Assembly: GCF_022664535.1 (NCBI RefSeq)
Contig: NZ_JAKUJY010000007.1
Span: 62,001 to 126,000, forward strand
Length of the DNA stretch: 64,000 nucleotides
Source of the DNA: Sphingobium trunci
GTDB taxonomy: Bacteria; Pseudomonadota; Alphaproteobacteria; Sphingomonadales; Sphingomonadaceae
Direction of reading: 5' to 3'
Shown: positions 36,702 through 45,815 of the stretch, in pieces
Layout: each line of letters starts with the position of its first letter
Numbering within the stretch: position 1 is the stretch's first letter
Program-made: the position numbers and the translations under genes
Notes under the pieces: model-generated
What the model was told of the DNA's origin: nothing
The model's input: the letters and a program-made list of their open reading frames with translations, nothing else
Databases searched by the model: none

Positions 36702-37358
36702 ATGACGACACCGCCCCTCAAAGCCGCCCTGATTCCCGTCACGCCGCTCCAGCAGAACTGCACGCTCTTCTGGTGCACGGCGACCCATCGCGGCGCCTTC
36801 GTCGATCCGGGCGGCGATCTGCCGATGCTCAAGAAGGCGGCGGAGCAGCAGGGCGTCACCATCGAGAAGATTCTCGTCACCCACGGCCATATCGACCATT
36901 GCGGCCAGGCCGGCATCCTTGCCCGCGACCTGGGCGTGCCGATCGAGGGGCCGCATGAGGCCGACCGTTTCTGGATCGACCGGCTGGGCGAGGATGGCGC
37001 CAAATATGGCATCAATGGCGAGAGTTTCGAACCCGACCGCTGGCTGAAGGACGGCGATCAGGTGACGGTCGGCGATCTGACGCTGGACGTCTACCACTGC
37101 CCCGGCCACACGCCGGGCCACGTCGTCTTCCACCATGCGCCCAGCAAGCTGGCCATCGTCGGCGACGTGCTGTTCCAGGGTTCGATCGGCCGCACCGATT
37201 TCCCGATGGGCAATCATCAGCAACTGATCGACGCCATCACCGGCAAGCTCTGGCCGCTGGGCGGCGACACCGCCTTCGTCCCCGGCCACGGCCCGATGAG
37301 CACCTTCGCCCACGAACGCCGCGCCAATCCCTTCGTGGCCGACGCCGTCCTGGGCTGA
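36702..37358 (+). CDS. Glyoxalase-II-like MBL-fold hydrolase (YcbL type)
   Basis: A 218-residue zinc hydrolase. Metal ligands: THGHIDHCGQAG (HxHxDH, about residues 62-73), CPGHTPGHVVF, GDVLFQGSIGRTD and the final VPGHGP. Short single-domain members such as YcbL cleave S-lactoylglutathione or related thioesters; the substrate here is not proven. No partner gene adjacent. Confidence 0.88.
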   Translation: MTTPPLKAALIPVTPLQQNCTLFWCTATHRGAFVDPGGDLPMLKKAAEQQGVTIEKILVTHGHIDHCGQAGILARDLGVPIEGPHEADRFWIDRLGEDGAKYGINGESFEPDRWLKDGDQVTVGDLTLDVYHCPGHTPGHVVFHHAPSKLAIVGDVLFQGSIGRTDFPMGNHQQLIDAITGKLWPLGGDTAFVPGHGPMSTFAHERRANPFVADAVLG

Positions 37359-37366
37359 AGGGAGCC

Positions 37367-37798
37367 TTATCGCATCATCGCCATGGCGGGCGGTGCCGGA
37401 ACCTCCCGCGTCGCCCCATAGGCGATATAGAGGGCCACCAGCGCCAGCCCGACCATCACCAGCCAGGTCAGCATCGCCCCGCTCGCGCGCCACACGGTCG
37501 GCTTGTCCGCATCCATCCCGAAGCCATGGGCGATTCGCGCCAGCGCGAAGACCAGCGCCGCGCCCCATAGCCAGGCCGACGCGCCCACCGCCAGTTCCAC
37601 CAGGCCGAAGAGAATCAGCGTCATCGGCACATATTCGGTGAAGTTCGCATGCGCCCGCATCCGCTTCGCCAGCAGGCTGTTGCCGCCGTCGCCGTGCAGC
37701 GCCTTGTCCGCGATGCGGATTCGCGCGCAGCGGGCGGCCAGCCACATGTTGAGCAGCGCGCAGGCAGCCGCCAGAGTCAGCGTAATCGGCAACAGCAT
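37367..37798 (-). CDS. MAPEG family membrane protein
   Basis: A 143-residue inner-membrane protein with four predicted spans. The MAPEG signature is seen in RMRAHANFTEYVPMTLILFG (about residues 46-65), the glutathione-binding region. Eukaryotic relatives are membrane-bound glutathione transferases or eicosanoid enzymes; bacterial roles are mostly unknown. Start at 37798 follows a GGGGGAAATGGG site. Tail-to-tail with the glyoxalase-II-like gene. Confidence 0.85.
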   Translation of the reverse strand: MLLPITLTLAAACALLNMWLAARCARIRIADKALHGDGGNSLLAKRMRAHANFTEYVPMTLILFGLVELAVGASAWLWGAALVFALARIAHGFGMDADKPTVWRASGAMLTWLVMVGLALVALYIAYGATREVPAPPAMAMMR

Positions 37799-37865
37799 CC
37801 CATTTCCCCCGGATCGTCCATTTGCGCGCACCATAAGCGGGCGGGGGAAAGGGGCAAGGAAGGAC

Positions 37866-37893
37866 TTGCGCCATGCCCAAAAAACGCTATAGG
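37866..37893 (+). promoter_or_regulatory. Possible sigma70-type promoter for rpmF
   Basis: TTGCGC (37866-37871), 16-base spacer, TATAGG (37888-37893). It lies 115 bp upstream of rpmF in the 206-base gap. Moderate match only. Confidence 0.35.
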
Positions 37894-38007
37894 CGCAGGG
37901 CTTCGCGATCATCCGGGCCGCATGGGTCTGCGGCGCCGTTGGCGTCAGCATCCATTCGGAACTGGCCAGTCGCACTAACAGATCAATTTATGGAATAAGG
38001 TGCCGAC

Positions 38008-38187
38008 ATGGCTGTCCCCAAGAGGAAAACGTCCCCGTCCCGCCGTGGCATGCGTCGCAGCCATGACTCGCTGCGCGTCGAAGCGTTCCAGGAATGCTCG
38101 AACTGCGGCGAACTGAAGCGCCCGCACAATCTGTGCGACGCGTGCGGCCACTATAATGGTCGCGAAGTCATCGCCGTCGGGGCCTGA
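38008..38187 (+). CDS. rpmF: 50S ribosomal protein L32
   Basis: A 59-residue ribosomal protein: [20 protein letters not shown] at the start, then a zinc-ribbon with [18 protein letters not shown] (four cysteines). ATG follows AATAAGG. It heads the conserved rpmF-plsX-fabH order linking translation and lipid synthesis. The next gene begins 33 bases later. Confidence 0.97.
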   Translation: MAVPKRKTSPSRRGMRRSHDSLRVEAFQECSNCGELKRPHNLCDACGHYNGREVIAVGA

Positions 38188-38220
38188 CACCTAAGTTTCT
38201 CCTGAAAAGGGTGCGTTAAC

Positions 38221-39279
38221 TTGTCCAGCCAACCGCGAATCGCAATCGACGCGATGGGCGGGGATGAAGGCGTGCGCGTGATGATGGCGGGGGTGGCGCT
38301 CGCCCGTCGCCGTCACGAAGGACTGCGCTTCACCCTTTTCGGAGACGAGGCGCGGATCAGGTCCGCGCTCGACAATCACCCGAATCTGCGCGCGGCGTCG
38401 GAAATCGTCCACGCCCCCGATGTCGTGGATGCGGGCGACAAGCCCAGCGTCGCCATCCGCAAGAAGACCAGCTCGATGAGCATGGCCATCGCCGCGGTGA
38501 AGGCGGGCGAGTGCGGCGCTGCCGTCTCGTCCGGCAATACCGGCGCGCTGATGGCGATGGCGAAGCTGGCCCTGCGCACCATGAAGGGCGTCGATCGCCC
38601 GGCGCTGGCCGCCATGCTGCCGACGCTGGGCGACAATGACGTGGTTATGCTCGACCTGGGCGCCAACACCGAATGCGACACGCGCAATCTCGTGCAGTTC
38701 GCGGTGATGGGCGCGGCCTATGCCCGCATCGCCCTGGAACTCGAACGCCCGCGCGTCCGGTTGATGAACATCGGCACCGAAGAGATGAAGGGCACGGAGG
38801 AAATCCGCGACGCCGCCGCGATCCTGCGCGCCGCGACCAGCCTGCCGCTCTCCTTCGAAGGTTTCACCGAGGGCGACAAGATCGGCCGGGGCGATGTCGA
38901 CGTCATCGTGTCGGACGGCTTTTCCGGCAATGTCGCGCTCAAGACGGCGGAGGGCACCGCCCGCTTCGTCACCGACCTGCTGCGCACCGCCTTCACCAGC
39001 TCGATCCGCTCGAAGCTCGGCTTCCTGATCTCCAGGCCCGCCATGCACCTGCTGCGGCACCATCTCGATCCCAACAACCATAATGGCGCAGTGTTCCTGG
39101 GCCTCAATGGCGTGGTGGTGAAGAGCCATGGCAGCGCCAATGACAAGGGGGTGGCCAATGCCGTCCATGTCGCCGCGCGCCTGCTGGAAGAAGATATCAC
39201 CCGGCGCATCGCCGCCGACATGCATGGGATCGAGGGGCTGACCGCTCCCGCATCCAGGATGGAGCTGCCCGCAAAGTGA
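38221..39279 (+). CDS. plsX: Phosphate acyltransferase PlsX
   Basis: Makes acyl-phosphate from acyl-ACP for phospholipid synthesis. 352 residues. [12 protein letters not shown] near the N-terminus, [27 protein letters not shown] and [19 protein letters not shown] are diagnostic. The start appears to be TTG (38221); no ATG exists upstream in frame and the first internal ATG would remove the IAID strand. GTGA overlap with fabH. Confidence 0.96.
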   Translation: MSSQPRIAIDAMGGDEGVRVMMAGVALARRRHEGLRFTLFGDEARIRSALDNHPNLRAASEIVHAPDVVDAGDKPSVAIRKKTSSMSMAIAAVKAGECGAAVSSGNTGALMAMAKLALRTMKGVDRPALAAMLPTLGDNDVVMLDLGANTECDTRNLVQFAVMGAAYARIALELERPRVRLMNIGTEEMKGTEEIRDAAAILRAATSLPLSFEGFTEGDKIGRGDVDVIVSDGFSGNVALKTAEGTARFVTDLLRTAFTSSIRSKLGFLISRPAMHLLRHHLDPNNHNGAVFLGLNGVVVKSHGSANDKGVANAVHVAARLLEEDITRRIAADMHGIEGLTAPASRMELPAK

Positions 39280-40244
39280 TCCGCCGATCCGTTCTTCTGG
39301 GCACGGGCTCCGCCCTGCCGGTTCGCTCCGTCAGCAATGCCGAACTGGCGGAGACCGTGGACACCAGCGACGAATGGATCGTCGAACGCACCGGCATCCG
39401 CAACCGCCATATCGCGGGCGAGGGCGAAACCACCGCGACGCTCGCCACCGACGCGGCCAGGGCGGCGCTGGAGGCGGCCGGGCTGGCGGCGCAGGACATC
39501 GATCTGATCGTCCTCGCCACCGCGACCCCCGACCAGACTTTCCCCGCCACCGCGACCATCGTTCAGGCTTCGCTCGGCATCGATGATTGCGTCGCCTTCG
39601 ACGTGGCGGCGGTCTGCTCCGGCTTCCTCTATGCCATCACCGTGGCCGACAGCATGATCCGCTCGGGCGCCGCGCGGAACGCGCTCGTCATCGGTTCGGA
39701 AACCTTCAGCCGCATCCTCGACTGGGAGGACCGCACCACCTGCGTCCTCTTCGGCGACGGCGCGGGCGCGGTCGTGCTGGGCGCGGAAGACAGCGCCGAG
39801 GGCAAGCGCGGCATATTGGCCTCGAAGCTCCATGCCGACGGCCGCCACAACCAGCTCCTCTACGTCGATGGCGGCCCATCGACCACCCAGACGGTCGGCA
39901 AGCTGCGCATGAAGGGGCAGGAAGTCTTCCGCCACGCCGTCACCAATCTCGCCTCCGTGCTGACCGAGGTGATGGAGACGGCGGGCATGGCGCCCACCGA
40001 CATCGACTGGCTGATCCCGCACCAGGCCAACGCCCGCATCCTCGACGCGACCGCGCGCAAGCTGAAACTGGCGCCGGAAAAGGTGGTCATGACGGTCGAC
40101 CGGCACGCCAACACCTCGGCCGCTTCGGTGCCCCTGGCGCTCGATCTCGCCATGCGCGACGGGCGCATCCGCACGGGCGACCTGCTGGTGCTGGAGGCGA
40201 TGGGCGGCGGCTTCACCTGGGGCGCCTGCGTCCTTCGCGTATAA
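39276..40244 (+). CDS. fabH: Beta-ketoacyl-ACP synthase III
   Basis: Initiates fatty-acid elongation by condensing acetyl-CoA with malonyl-ACP. 322 residues. Catalytic triad: Cys114 in [10 protein letters not shown], His249 in [10 protein letters not shown], and the asparagine in [31 protein letters not shown] is typical. GTG start within the GTGA overlap with plsX. Confidence 0.97.
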   Translation: MIRRSVLLGTGSALPVRSVSNAELAETVDTSDEWIVERTGIRNRHIAGEGETTATLATDAARAALEAAGLAAQDIDLIVLATATPDQTFPATATIVQASLGIDDCVAFDVAAVCSGFLYAITVADSMIRSGAARNALVIGSETFSRILDWEDRTTCVLFGDGAGAVVLGAEDSAEGKRGILASKLHADGRHNQLLYVDGGPSTTQTVGKLRMKGQEVFRHAVTNLASVLTEVMETAGMAPTDIDWLIPHQANARILDATARKLKLAPEKVVMTVDRHANTSAASVPLALDLAMRDGRIRTGDLLVLEAMGGGFTWGACVLRV

Positions 40245-40466
40245 CGGCCGAATCGCGCGCCGCTGGCGCGCTTTGCAACACAGATGGCGTCATCCGCGCC
40301 AGGAAAAGTTCCGGTCCCGTTATGGGACCGCTATCTTGCCCATTTTTCACGCTTTTTTCCCGGATTTCGCGCAGCCCTCATATTGCCGAATCATGCCGAA
40401 TCGCGCACATTATCCAGTGATCCCCCGCATTTAGGCTCGACGGGCGATCAAGGTGGGGTAAGTCCG

Positions 40467-40763
40467 ATGACTGGCACAGGGACTCTGACGCGCGCCGATC
40501 TCGCGGAGAGCGTGAACCGGCATATTGGCCTTTCGCGGGCGGAAGCGGCAACGCTGATTGAATCCATTTTGGAGCATATGGCCTCCGCGCTCGAACGCGG
40601 GGAAAATGTGAAGATCTCCAGCTTCGGCACCTTCGTGCTGCGCGACAAGACGCAGCGCATGGGCCGCAACCCGAAGACCGGGGTCGAAGTGCCGATCGAA
40701 CCGCGCCGGGTGCTGACCTTCCGCGCCAGCCAGACGATGCGGGATCGGGTCGCCTCGGTCTGA
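40467..40763 (+). CDS. ihfA: Integration host factor subunit alpha
   Basis: A 98-residue DNA-bending protein. [21 protein letters not shown], the core [25 protein letters not shown] with the intercalating beta-arm proline, and [10 protein letters not shown] match IHF alpha rather than HU. Start at 40467 follows AAGGTGGGG. Placement after fabH and before a MerR regulator is the usual alphaproteobacterial order. Confidence 0.94.
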   Translation: MTGTGTLTRADLAESVNRHIGLSRAEAATLIESILEHMASALERGENVKISSFGTFVLRDKTQRMGRNPKTGVEVPIEPRRVLTFRASQTMRDRVASV

Positions 40764-40828
40764 GGGGCACGCGCAAAATAGCCTTTTTTACCGAAGGTTG
40801 ACCTTGGCATCGCTAAGGGTGCAACATC

Positions 40829-41188
40829 ATGGTCATGGAAAAGGTAGAGGGTGCATTTCTGACCATCAGCGAGCTGGCGAGCGAACTGGCTCTGCCGCAG
40901 CATATCCTGCGCTATTGGGAAACGCGCTTCAGCCAACTCAGGCCGCTGCAGCGATCGGGCAACCGCCGCTATTACCGCCCCGCCGACGTCGAACTGGTCC
41001 GGCGCATCAACCATCTGCTCAATGTCGAGGGGTTCACGGTGAAGGGCGCGCAGAAGGCGCTGGCCGACGGCGGCGGTGAGCCGCTGCCCGCCGCTCCGGC
41101 GAAAAATGGCGAAGCCGCCGCGAGCGCCGATCTGCTCCCGCGTCTGGAAGCGATCCGCGCGACGCTGGCCCGCGCCATCGGCGAATAG
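40829..41188 (+). CDS. MerR family transcriptional regulator
   Basis: A 119-residue regulator with an N-terminal winged helix: FLTISELASELALPQHILRYWETRF, PLQRSGNRRYYRPADVELVRRI, then a short coiled coil. No metal- or drug-binding cysteines in the C-terminal part, so the ligand is unknown. The ihfA-merR pairing is conserved, and it may share the transcript (65-base gap). Confidence 0.88.
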   Translation: MVMEKVEGAFLTISELASELALPQHILRYWETRFSQLRPLQRSGNRRYYRPADVELVRRINHLLNVEGFTVKGAQKALADGGGEPLPAAPAKNGEAAASADLLPRLEAIRATLARAIGE

Positions 41189-41208
41189 TCCCTCCTGGGA
41201 TCCCGGCC

Positions 41209-41727
41209 CTAAAGCCGCGCCGCGTAGATGAGGTCGCGGAACGGCACCTCGCCCACCATGAAGGTCATCTCGCCGATTGCCGCGAAGCCATGCCGCGCAT
41301 AGAAACGCCGCGCCCGCTCATTTTGCGGATAGACGGCCAGCAACAGCCGCGCCGCGCCCCGGCGCCGGGCCTCTTCGAACACCAGCTCCATCAGCCGGTC
41401 GCCATGGCCGCCGCCCTGCCAGCCGCCCAGCAGGTAGATGCGCTTGAGCTCGACATCCCGATCGTCCGTCGCCACCGGCAGATGCGGCGGCGTCAGCATG
41501 GCATAGCCGACCGGCGCGCCCAGCGGGGTTTCGCCGATCAGCACCGTCTGCCGCGGGTCGGCCAGGGCCGCCTGATAATAAGCGACGCCATGGGCACTGC
41601 GAATATGGTCGATCAGCGCGCCGCCCGGATGGTCATTGGCGAAACTGGCGAGGAAGGTGGCGCCGCCCAGCAGGGACAGCGCATCCGCATCGCCCGCCCC
41701 GGCATGGCGCCAGTGGATCGGTGTCAT
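41209..41727 (-). CDS. GNAT family N-acetyltransferase
   Basis: A 172-residue acetyl-CoA-dependent acetyltransferase. The CoA-binding motif A is LKRIYLLGGWQGGGHGDRLM (about residues 94-113), and motif B is LAVYPQNERARRFYARHGF. Substrate unknown. It is 9 bases downstream of the SixA phosphatase gene on the same strand, so the two may be co-transcribed. Confidence 0.87.
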   Translation of the reverse strand: MTPIHWRHAGAGDADALSLLGGATFLASFANDHPGGALIDHIRSAHGVAYYQAALADPRQTVLIGETPLGAPVGYAMLTPPHLPVATDDRDVELKRIYLLGGWQGGGHGDRLMELVFEEARRRGAARLLLAVYPQNERARRFYARHGFAAIGEMTFMVGEVPFRDLIYAARL

Positions 41728-41736
41728 GGCGCCCGA

Positions 41737-42279
41737 TCAGCGCGAACCCGGCCCCAGCGCCGGGTCCAGGTCGCGCGGGCGGGTGAAGCTGGCGAGCTGC
41801 GCGCTGCCGGATCGCACCTCGCTCCAATGATCGACGGGCAGGTCGAGCACGGCGATGCTGGCCGTGGGGAATTTCACCTCCACATCCTCGCGCAACGGGC
41901 CGCCGCCATCTTCGGGGACAAGCTCCAGGATCAATTCCTCCAGCCCCGGATTGTGGCCCGACATCAGCACGCTTCCGGCACTGTCCGGCAAGTCGCGGAT
42001 CACGTCGAACAGCGTCGCGGTCGAGGCGAGATAGATGCGCCGGTCCCAATGCGGATCGATCGTCTCGCCATAGCCGGTGAAGAAACTGTCCAGCGTTTCC
42101 ACCACGCGCACCGCCGGGGAAGCGACGACGAAATCGAAGCGCATGCCCTTCGACCGCGCGAACTGTCCCATCAGCACCGCCGCCTTTTCCCCGCGCCGGT
42201 TGAGCGGCCGGTCGAAATCCCGCGCGACCGGATCGTCCCAATCGGACTTGGCGTGGCGCAACAGGATCAACCGCTTCAT
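41737..42279 (-). CDS. SixA-type histidine phosphatase
   Basis: A 180-residue phosphatase of the histidine phosphatase superfamily. RLILLRHAKSDWDDP carries the RHG-like motif with the phospho-accepting histidine (about residue 8), VASPAVRVVETL the second arginine, and SGHNPGLEEL the second histidine. SixA removes phosphate from protein histidines in phosphorelays. Start at 42279 follows GGGAG. Confidence 0.9.
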   Translation of the reverse strand: MKRLILLRHAKSDWDDPVARDFDRPLNRRGEKAAVLMGQFARSKGMRFDFVVASPAVRVVETLDSFFTGYGETIDPHWDRRIYLASTATLFDVIRDLPDSAGSVLMSGHNPGLEELILELVPEDGGGPLREDVEVKFPTASIAVLDLPVDHWSEVRSGSAQLASFTRPRDLDPALGPGSR

Positions 42280-42295
42280 TCTTGCTCCCGATCCC

Positions 42296-42408
42296 AGGGC
42301 GTTTCCGAAGCGGGTGGGATCAGCCGCCGGCCCGGGAAACGCGGAAAAACAAAGACTCCATGACCCCATGGGGTCACCGGATGCCGGATTCGATTCCCTG
42401 ATGCCCTA
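42296..42408 (+). repeat. Intergenic repeat element, copy 2, overlapping helicase 3' end
   Basis: Shares a 58-base block with the element at 36478: stem GCGTTTCC (42299-42306) / GGAAACGC (42335-42342) replaces GCATTTTC / GAAAATGC with two compensatory changes, and GAAGCGGGTGG is unchanged. It also carries the perfect palindrome TGACCCCATGGGGTCA (42361-42376). The outer ends AGGGC / GCCCT are inverted. The helicase stop codon lies in the palindrome. Confidence 0.65.
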
Positions 42409-45124
42409 ACTCCGCATCGCCGCCAAGGCCAGCGCGCGAATGGCTGCTGACCGATATGATCGCTTCGTCCAGCGTCAGGCGGCGGATCGGCGTGCCCGGC
42501 GGAAAGGCGCCGAGCAGGCGGCTGGGCATGGCGGCGGACAGGATGACGAAGCTCCCCTTGTCCTCCGCCCGCCGGATCAGCCGCCCGAAGGCCTGCGCCA
42601 TCCGCGCCCGGATCAGCCGGTCGTCATAGGCGTTGCCGCCGCCCCCCTGATCGCTGGCGGCCAGCTTGCGCGCCGCGTGCAGCACGGTCGGCTTGGACCA
42701 GGGCACGCCCTCCATCACCACCAGCCGCAGCGAATGGCCCGGCACGTCGACGCCGTCGCGCAAAGCGTCCGTCCCCAGCAGGGAGGCGCGGGGATCGTCG
42801 CGGAAGATGTCGATCAGCGTGCCCGTATCCATCGGGTCGACATGCTGGGCGTAGAGCGGCAGTCCCGCCCGCGCCAGCCGGTCGGCGATGCGCGCATGGA
42901 CCGCCCGCAGCCGCCGGATCGCGGTGAACAGGCCCAACGTGCCGCCGCCCGCCGCCTCGATCAGCCGCGCATAGGCGCCAGACAGCGCCGCGATATCGCC
43001 GCGCTTGATGTCGGTGACGATCAGCACTTCCGACCGCCCCGGATAGTCGAAGGGGCTGCTGGCCTCGAACTGGTCCGCCCCGCGCGGCAAATGGCTCGCC
43101 CCGCTGCGCCGTTCCGCATTGTCCCAATCGCCCCCGCCCTTCAGCGTGGCGGAGGTGATGAGCACCCCCTGCGCGGGTTTCAGCACCGTCTCCGCCAGCG
43201 GCCGCGTCGGGTCGAGCCAATGGCGATGGATGCCGATATCGAACTCGCGCCCCTCGATCCGCTCGACCGCCAGCCAGTCGACGAAGTCCGCGTCGGCCGG
43301 GCCGCCGATCCGCGCCAGCAGCGCCAGCCAGGCCGCGATCAGGTCTCGCCGCCAGCCCAGCGAAGCGATCGCGCCCTCGACCCGCGCCCGCGCCGCGCCG
43401 TCCAGCCAGTCCGGCGCATCCTCGATCACCGCCTCCATCCGCTTGCCCAGATGGGTCAGCGGCCGCAACAGACCGTCCAGCGCCTTTGCCGCCTTCGCCG
43501 CCGCCTCGACCAGTGCGCCGTCGGGTTCGGCCAGCTCGGTCTCCAGCCCATAGCCCGCATCGGCCTCGCCATTGTCGGCCGCCCGCGCATAGACGGTGCC
43601 GCGCACCGCCGCGAGCAGTTCCTCGACCGGCCCGAACGGCTCGCCCGCGACGATCCGCTTCAGCCACTCGTCGGCGGGCAGCGCCCGCGCCGCATCCGCT
43701 GCCGCGCGGATCGCCTCGCCGCCCTGCTCGTCATAGCTGGCCAGGTCGGACAGGCGCGCCGCCAGGCCGCGCCTTCGCCCTCTGGAATTGCCCTCCGGCC
43801 CCATCACCCACCGGCGCAGTTCGATCGCCTCCTGCCCCGACAGGGCGACGGAAAAGGTCGAATCCGCCGCGTCGAACAGATGATGGCCCTCGTCGAATAT
43901 GATGCGCTGCGGCGCCTGCCCGGTCTCGCGCCCGCGCGCGGCGTTGATCATCACCAGCGCATGGTTGGCGATCACGATGTCCGCCTCGGCCGATGCGCGC
44001 GATGCCCGCTCGATGAAGCATTTGCGATAATGCGGGCAGCCGGCATAGATGCACTCGCCGCGCCGGTCGGTGAGCGCGGTCGATCCGTTGCGCCGGAACA
44101 GGGTCGGCAGCCAGCCGGGCAGGTCGCCGCCGATCATGTCGCCATCCTTGGTGAAGGCGGCCCAGCGCGCCACCAGTTGCGCCAGGATCGCCGCGCGCCC
44201 GGAAAAGCCGCCCTGCAACGCATCCTCCAGGTTCAGCAGGCAGAGATAATTTTCCCGCCCCTTGCGCACCACCACCCGCCGCGCGGCGACGGCGGGATCG
44301 GGGAAGAGGCGCAGGCTCTCCCGGTCCAGTTGCCGCTGCAACGCCTTGGTGTAGGTGGAAATCCACACCGTCCCCTGCGCCTCCCCGGCCCAGAGCGAGG
44401 CGGGGGCGAGATAGCCCAGCGTCTTGCCGATGCCCGTCCCGGCCTCGGCCAGCAGCATGTTGGGCTGGTCGCGATGCGCCCTGGGCCGGAATATCTCCGC
44501 CGCCGCCGCCGCATAGGCGCGCTGGCCCGGCCGCTCTTCGGCACCTTTGCCGGTCAGCCCTTCCAGCCGCGCCAGCACGCTGTCCGCCTGCAGCGGGACG
44601 ATGCGCGGGGCGGGGCGGGGGGCGCCTTCCTCCCATTCGGGCAATTTGGAAAACAGCCAGCGTTCCGCTTCGGCGGGCCGGGCGATGCGGGGCGCGACCA
44701 GCGGCGCCCAGGTCCAGCGCAGGCGATGCAGCGATTGCGCCGCCGTCCATCCGCCCTCGCGCTCTTTCCAGTCCGGCGATTCCATCCTGGCGAGCAACGC
44801 CCCGGCCGCGGCCTGCAACAGGGCGGGAATGTCGGCTTCGCTTTTCGCGGGGGGCAGGTCCAGCGCTTCGGCCAGCCCCTTGGGCGTGGGCACCAGAAAG
44901 CGCGCCGGGTGGACGAAAGCCCATAATTCGAGCAGGTCGAGGCCGTTCAGCTCCGGATAGCCCAGTCGCTGGCCCGTCAGCGGTGCGTTCAGCAGCAGCG
45001 TCGGCGTCTCGGCCGCGCGGGCGATGGCCGTGCCCTTGGCGACGGCGTCGGTGCGATCCGCTTCCCTGATCCAGATGCCGCCATGGCTGGCATGAAGGGC
45101 GGGCAGGGCGGATGGTTCGATCAC
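42374..45124 (-). CDS. ATP-dependent DNA helicase, DinG/XPD-like
   Basis: A 916-residue superfamily 2 helicase. Walker A AEAGTGIGKTLGYL at about residues 228-241; DEGH instead of DEAH at about 410; and four cysteines for a [4Fe-4S] cluster (YLCLLN, GECIYAGCPHYRKC). Motif VI is QAFGRLIRRAED. An N-terminal about 200-residue extension precedes the helicase core. Roles of this family include repair and R-loop or G-quadruplex removal. The last dozen codons are encoded by the repeat at 42296-42408, so the C-terminus may differ from relatives. Confidence 0.88.
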   Translation of the reverse strand: MIEPSALPALHASHGGIWIREADRTDAVAKGTAIARAAETPTLLLNAPLTGQRLGYPELNGLDLLELWAFVHPARFLVPTPKGLAEALDLPPAKSEADIPALLQAAAGALLARMESPDWKEREGGWTAAQSLHRLRWTWAPLVAPRIARPAEAERWLFSKLPEWEEGAPRPAPRIVPLQADSVLARLEGLTGKGAEERPGQRAYAAAAAEIFRPRAHRDQPNMLLAEAGTGIGKTLGYLAPASLWAGEAQGTVWISTYTKALQRQLDRESLRLFPDPAVAARRVVVRKGRENYLCLLNLEDALQGGFSGRAAILAQLVARWAAFTKDGDMIGGDLPGWLPTLFRRNGSTALTDRRGECIYAGCPHYRKCFIERASRASAEADIVIANHALVMINAARGRETGQAPQRIIFDEGHHLFDAADSTFSVALSGQEAIELRRWVMGPEGNSRGRRRGLAARLSDLASYDEQGGEAIRAAADAARALPADEWLKRIVAGEPFGPVEELLAAVRGTVYARAADNGEADAGYGLETELAEPDGALVEAAAKAAKALDGLLRPLTHLGKRMEAVIEDAPDWLDGAARARVEGAIASLGWRRDLIAAWLALLARIGGPADADFVDWLAVERIEGREFDIGIHRHWLDPTRPLAETVLKPAQGVLITSATLKGGGDWDNAERRSGASHLPRGADQFEASSPFDYPGRSEVLIVTDIKRGDIAALSGAYARLIEAAGGGTLGLFTAIRRLRAVHARIADRLARAGLPLYAQHVDPMDTGTLIDIFRDDPRASLLGTDALRDGVDVPGHSLRLVVMEGVPWSKPTVLHAARKLAASDQGGGGNAYDDRLIRARMAQAFGRLIRRAEDKGSFVILSAAMPSRLLGAFPPGTPIRRLTLDEAIISVSSHSRAGLGGDAELGHQGIESGIR

Positions 45125-45176
45125 GGTCCCGGCTTAGGCGAGCCGGAACAAAAGGGAAACCCGAAATAAGGGCGCT

Positions 45177-45569
45177 TCAGCCGATCCGCCGCCCGAATCC
45201 GCCCGAAATCGGCGTCCCGGCCCGCGGACCCACGGTGTGGCCCATCGTCCCGGCCATCGTCCGGGGCTGAAAGGCGGCCGGCGTCAGCCGCGCCGCGCGC
45301 GCGATTTCCAGCCGGTCGAACAGGGGGCCGTCGGTCAGTTCATAGGGGAAGCGGATGCCCATGCGGTCTTCCTCCGACCATTGCACGGTCCCGAACACGA
45401 TATGGCCGTCATAGTCGATCTGGCACTGGCTGCGCACCGGCAGGCCACACCCGACGATCTGGGCGCCGCCTTCGCTGAGGTCGACGATCGTTCCTTCCCG
45501 ATGGTCGAGCACCGTCGTCACTATGACCGGAATGTCGACGGCTATCCTTTGTCTGCTCCGCGGCTGCAT
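45177..45569 (-). CDS. PilZ domain protein (second copy)
   Basis: A 130-residue PilZ protein. RSRQRIAVDIPVIV gives the RxxxR c-di-GMP motif near residue 4 and DLSEGGAQIVGCG the DxSxxG motif near residue 31, both intact, so it should bind c-di-GMP. ATG at 45569 follows AGGAGG. Located immediately upstream of the divergent lysK region. Confidence 0.83.
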   Translation of the reverse strand: MQPRSRQRIAVDIPVIVTTVLDHREGTIVDLSEGGAQIVGCGLPVRSQCQIDYDGHIVFGTVQWSEEDRMGIRFPYELTDGPLFDRLEIARAARLTPAAFQPRTMAGTMGHTVGPRAGTPISGGFGRRIG

Positions 45570-45773
45570 AGTCCCTCCTGAGCCCCCAGGCTCCGGGCAA
45601 ATATGACCGATCAAGGTTAATCAAAGTTAAAAGATGCGGCTGGGAACCTGCCATTCGTCTCCGTTTTGACACCAAAAACCCTGCCTTTCCGTCCAGGCTG
45701 GACGGTCCGGACGCCGCGCGGGCCTTGTGCAGGCCGGTGATTGCGACTCGCTGTAGCGGGCCTTGCCGAACGG

Positions 45774-45802
45774 ACGTTCCATCTGATCCGAAAATGCTCT
45801 AG
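45774..45802 (-). repeat. Short CTAGAGCATTTTCGGATC repeat
   Basis: On the minus strand, CTAGAGCATTTTCGGATCAG shares its first 14 bases with the end of the repeat at 36473. It lies directly before lysK. Confidence 0.5.
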
Positions 45803-45815
45803 GGGGCGTCGCATC

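Noticed and set aside
40301-40330. GTTC-N7-GTTA near ihfA as an SOS box
   Set aside because: One consensus base is missing and the gene is not a usual SOS target.
42440-44926. 828-codon plus-strand frame opposite the helicase
   Set aside because: Arg/Gln/His/Pro-rich translation without domains; it is the antisense shadow of the DinG-like gene.
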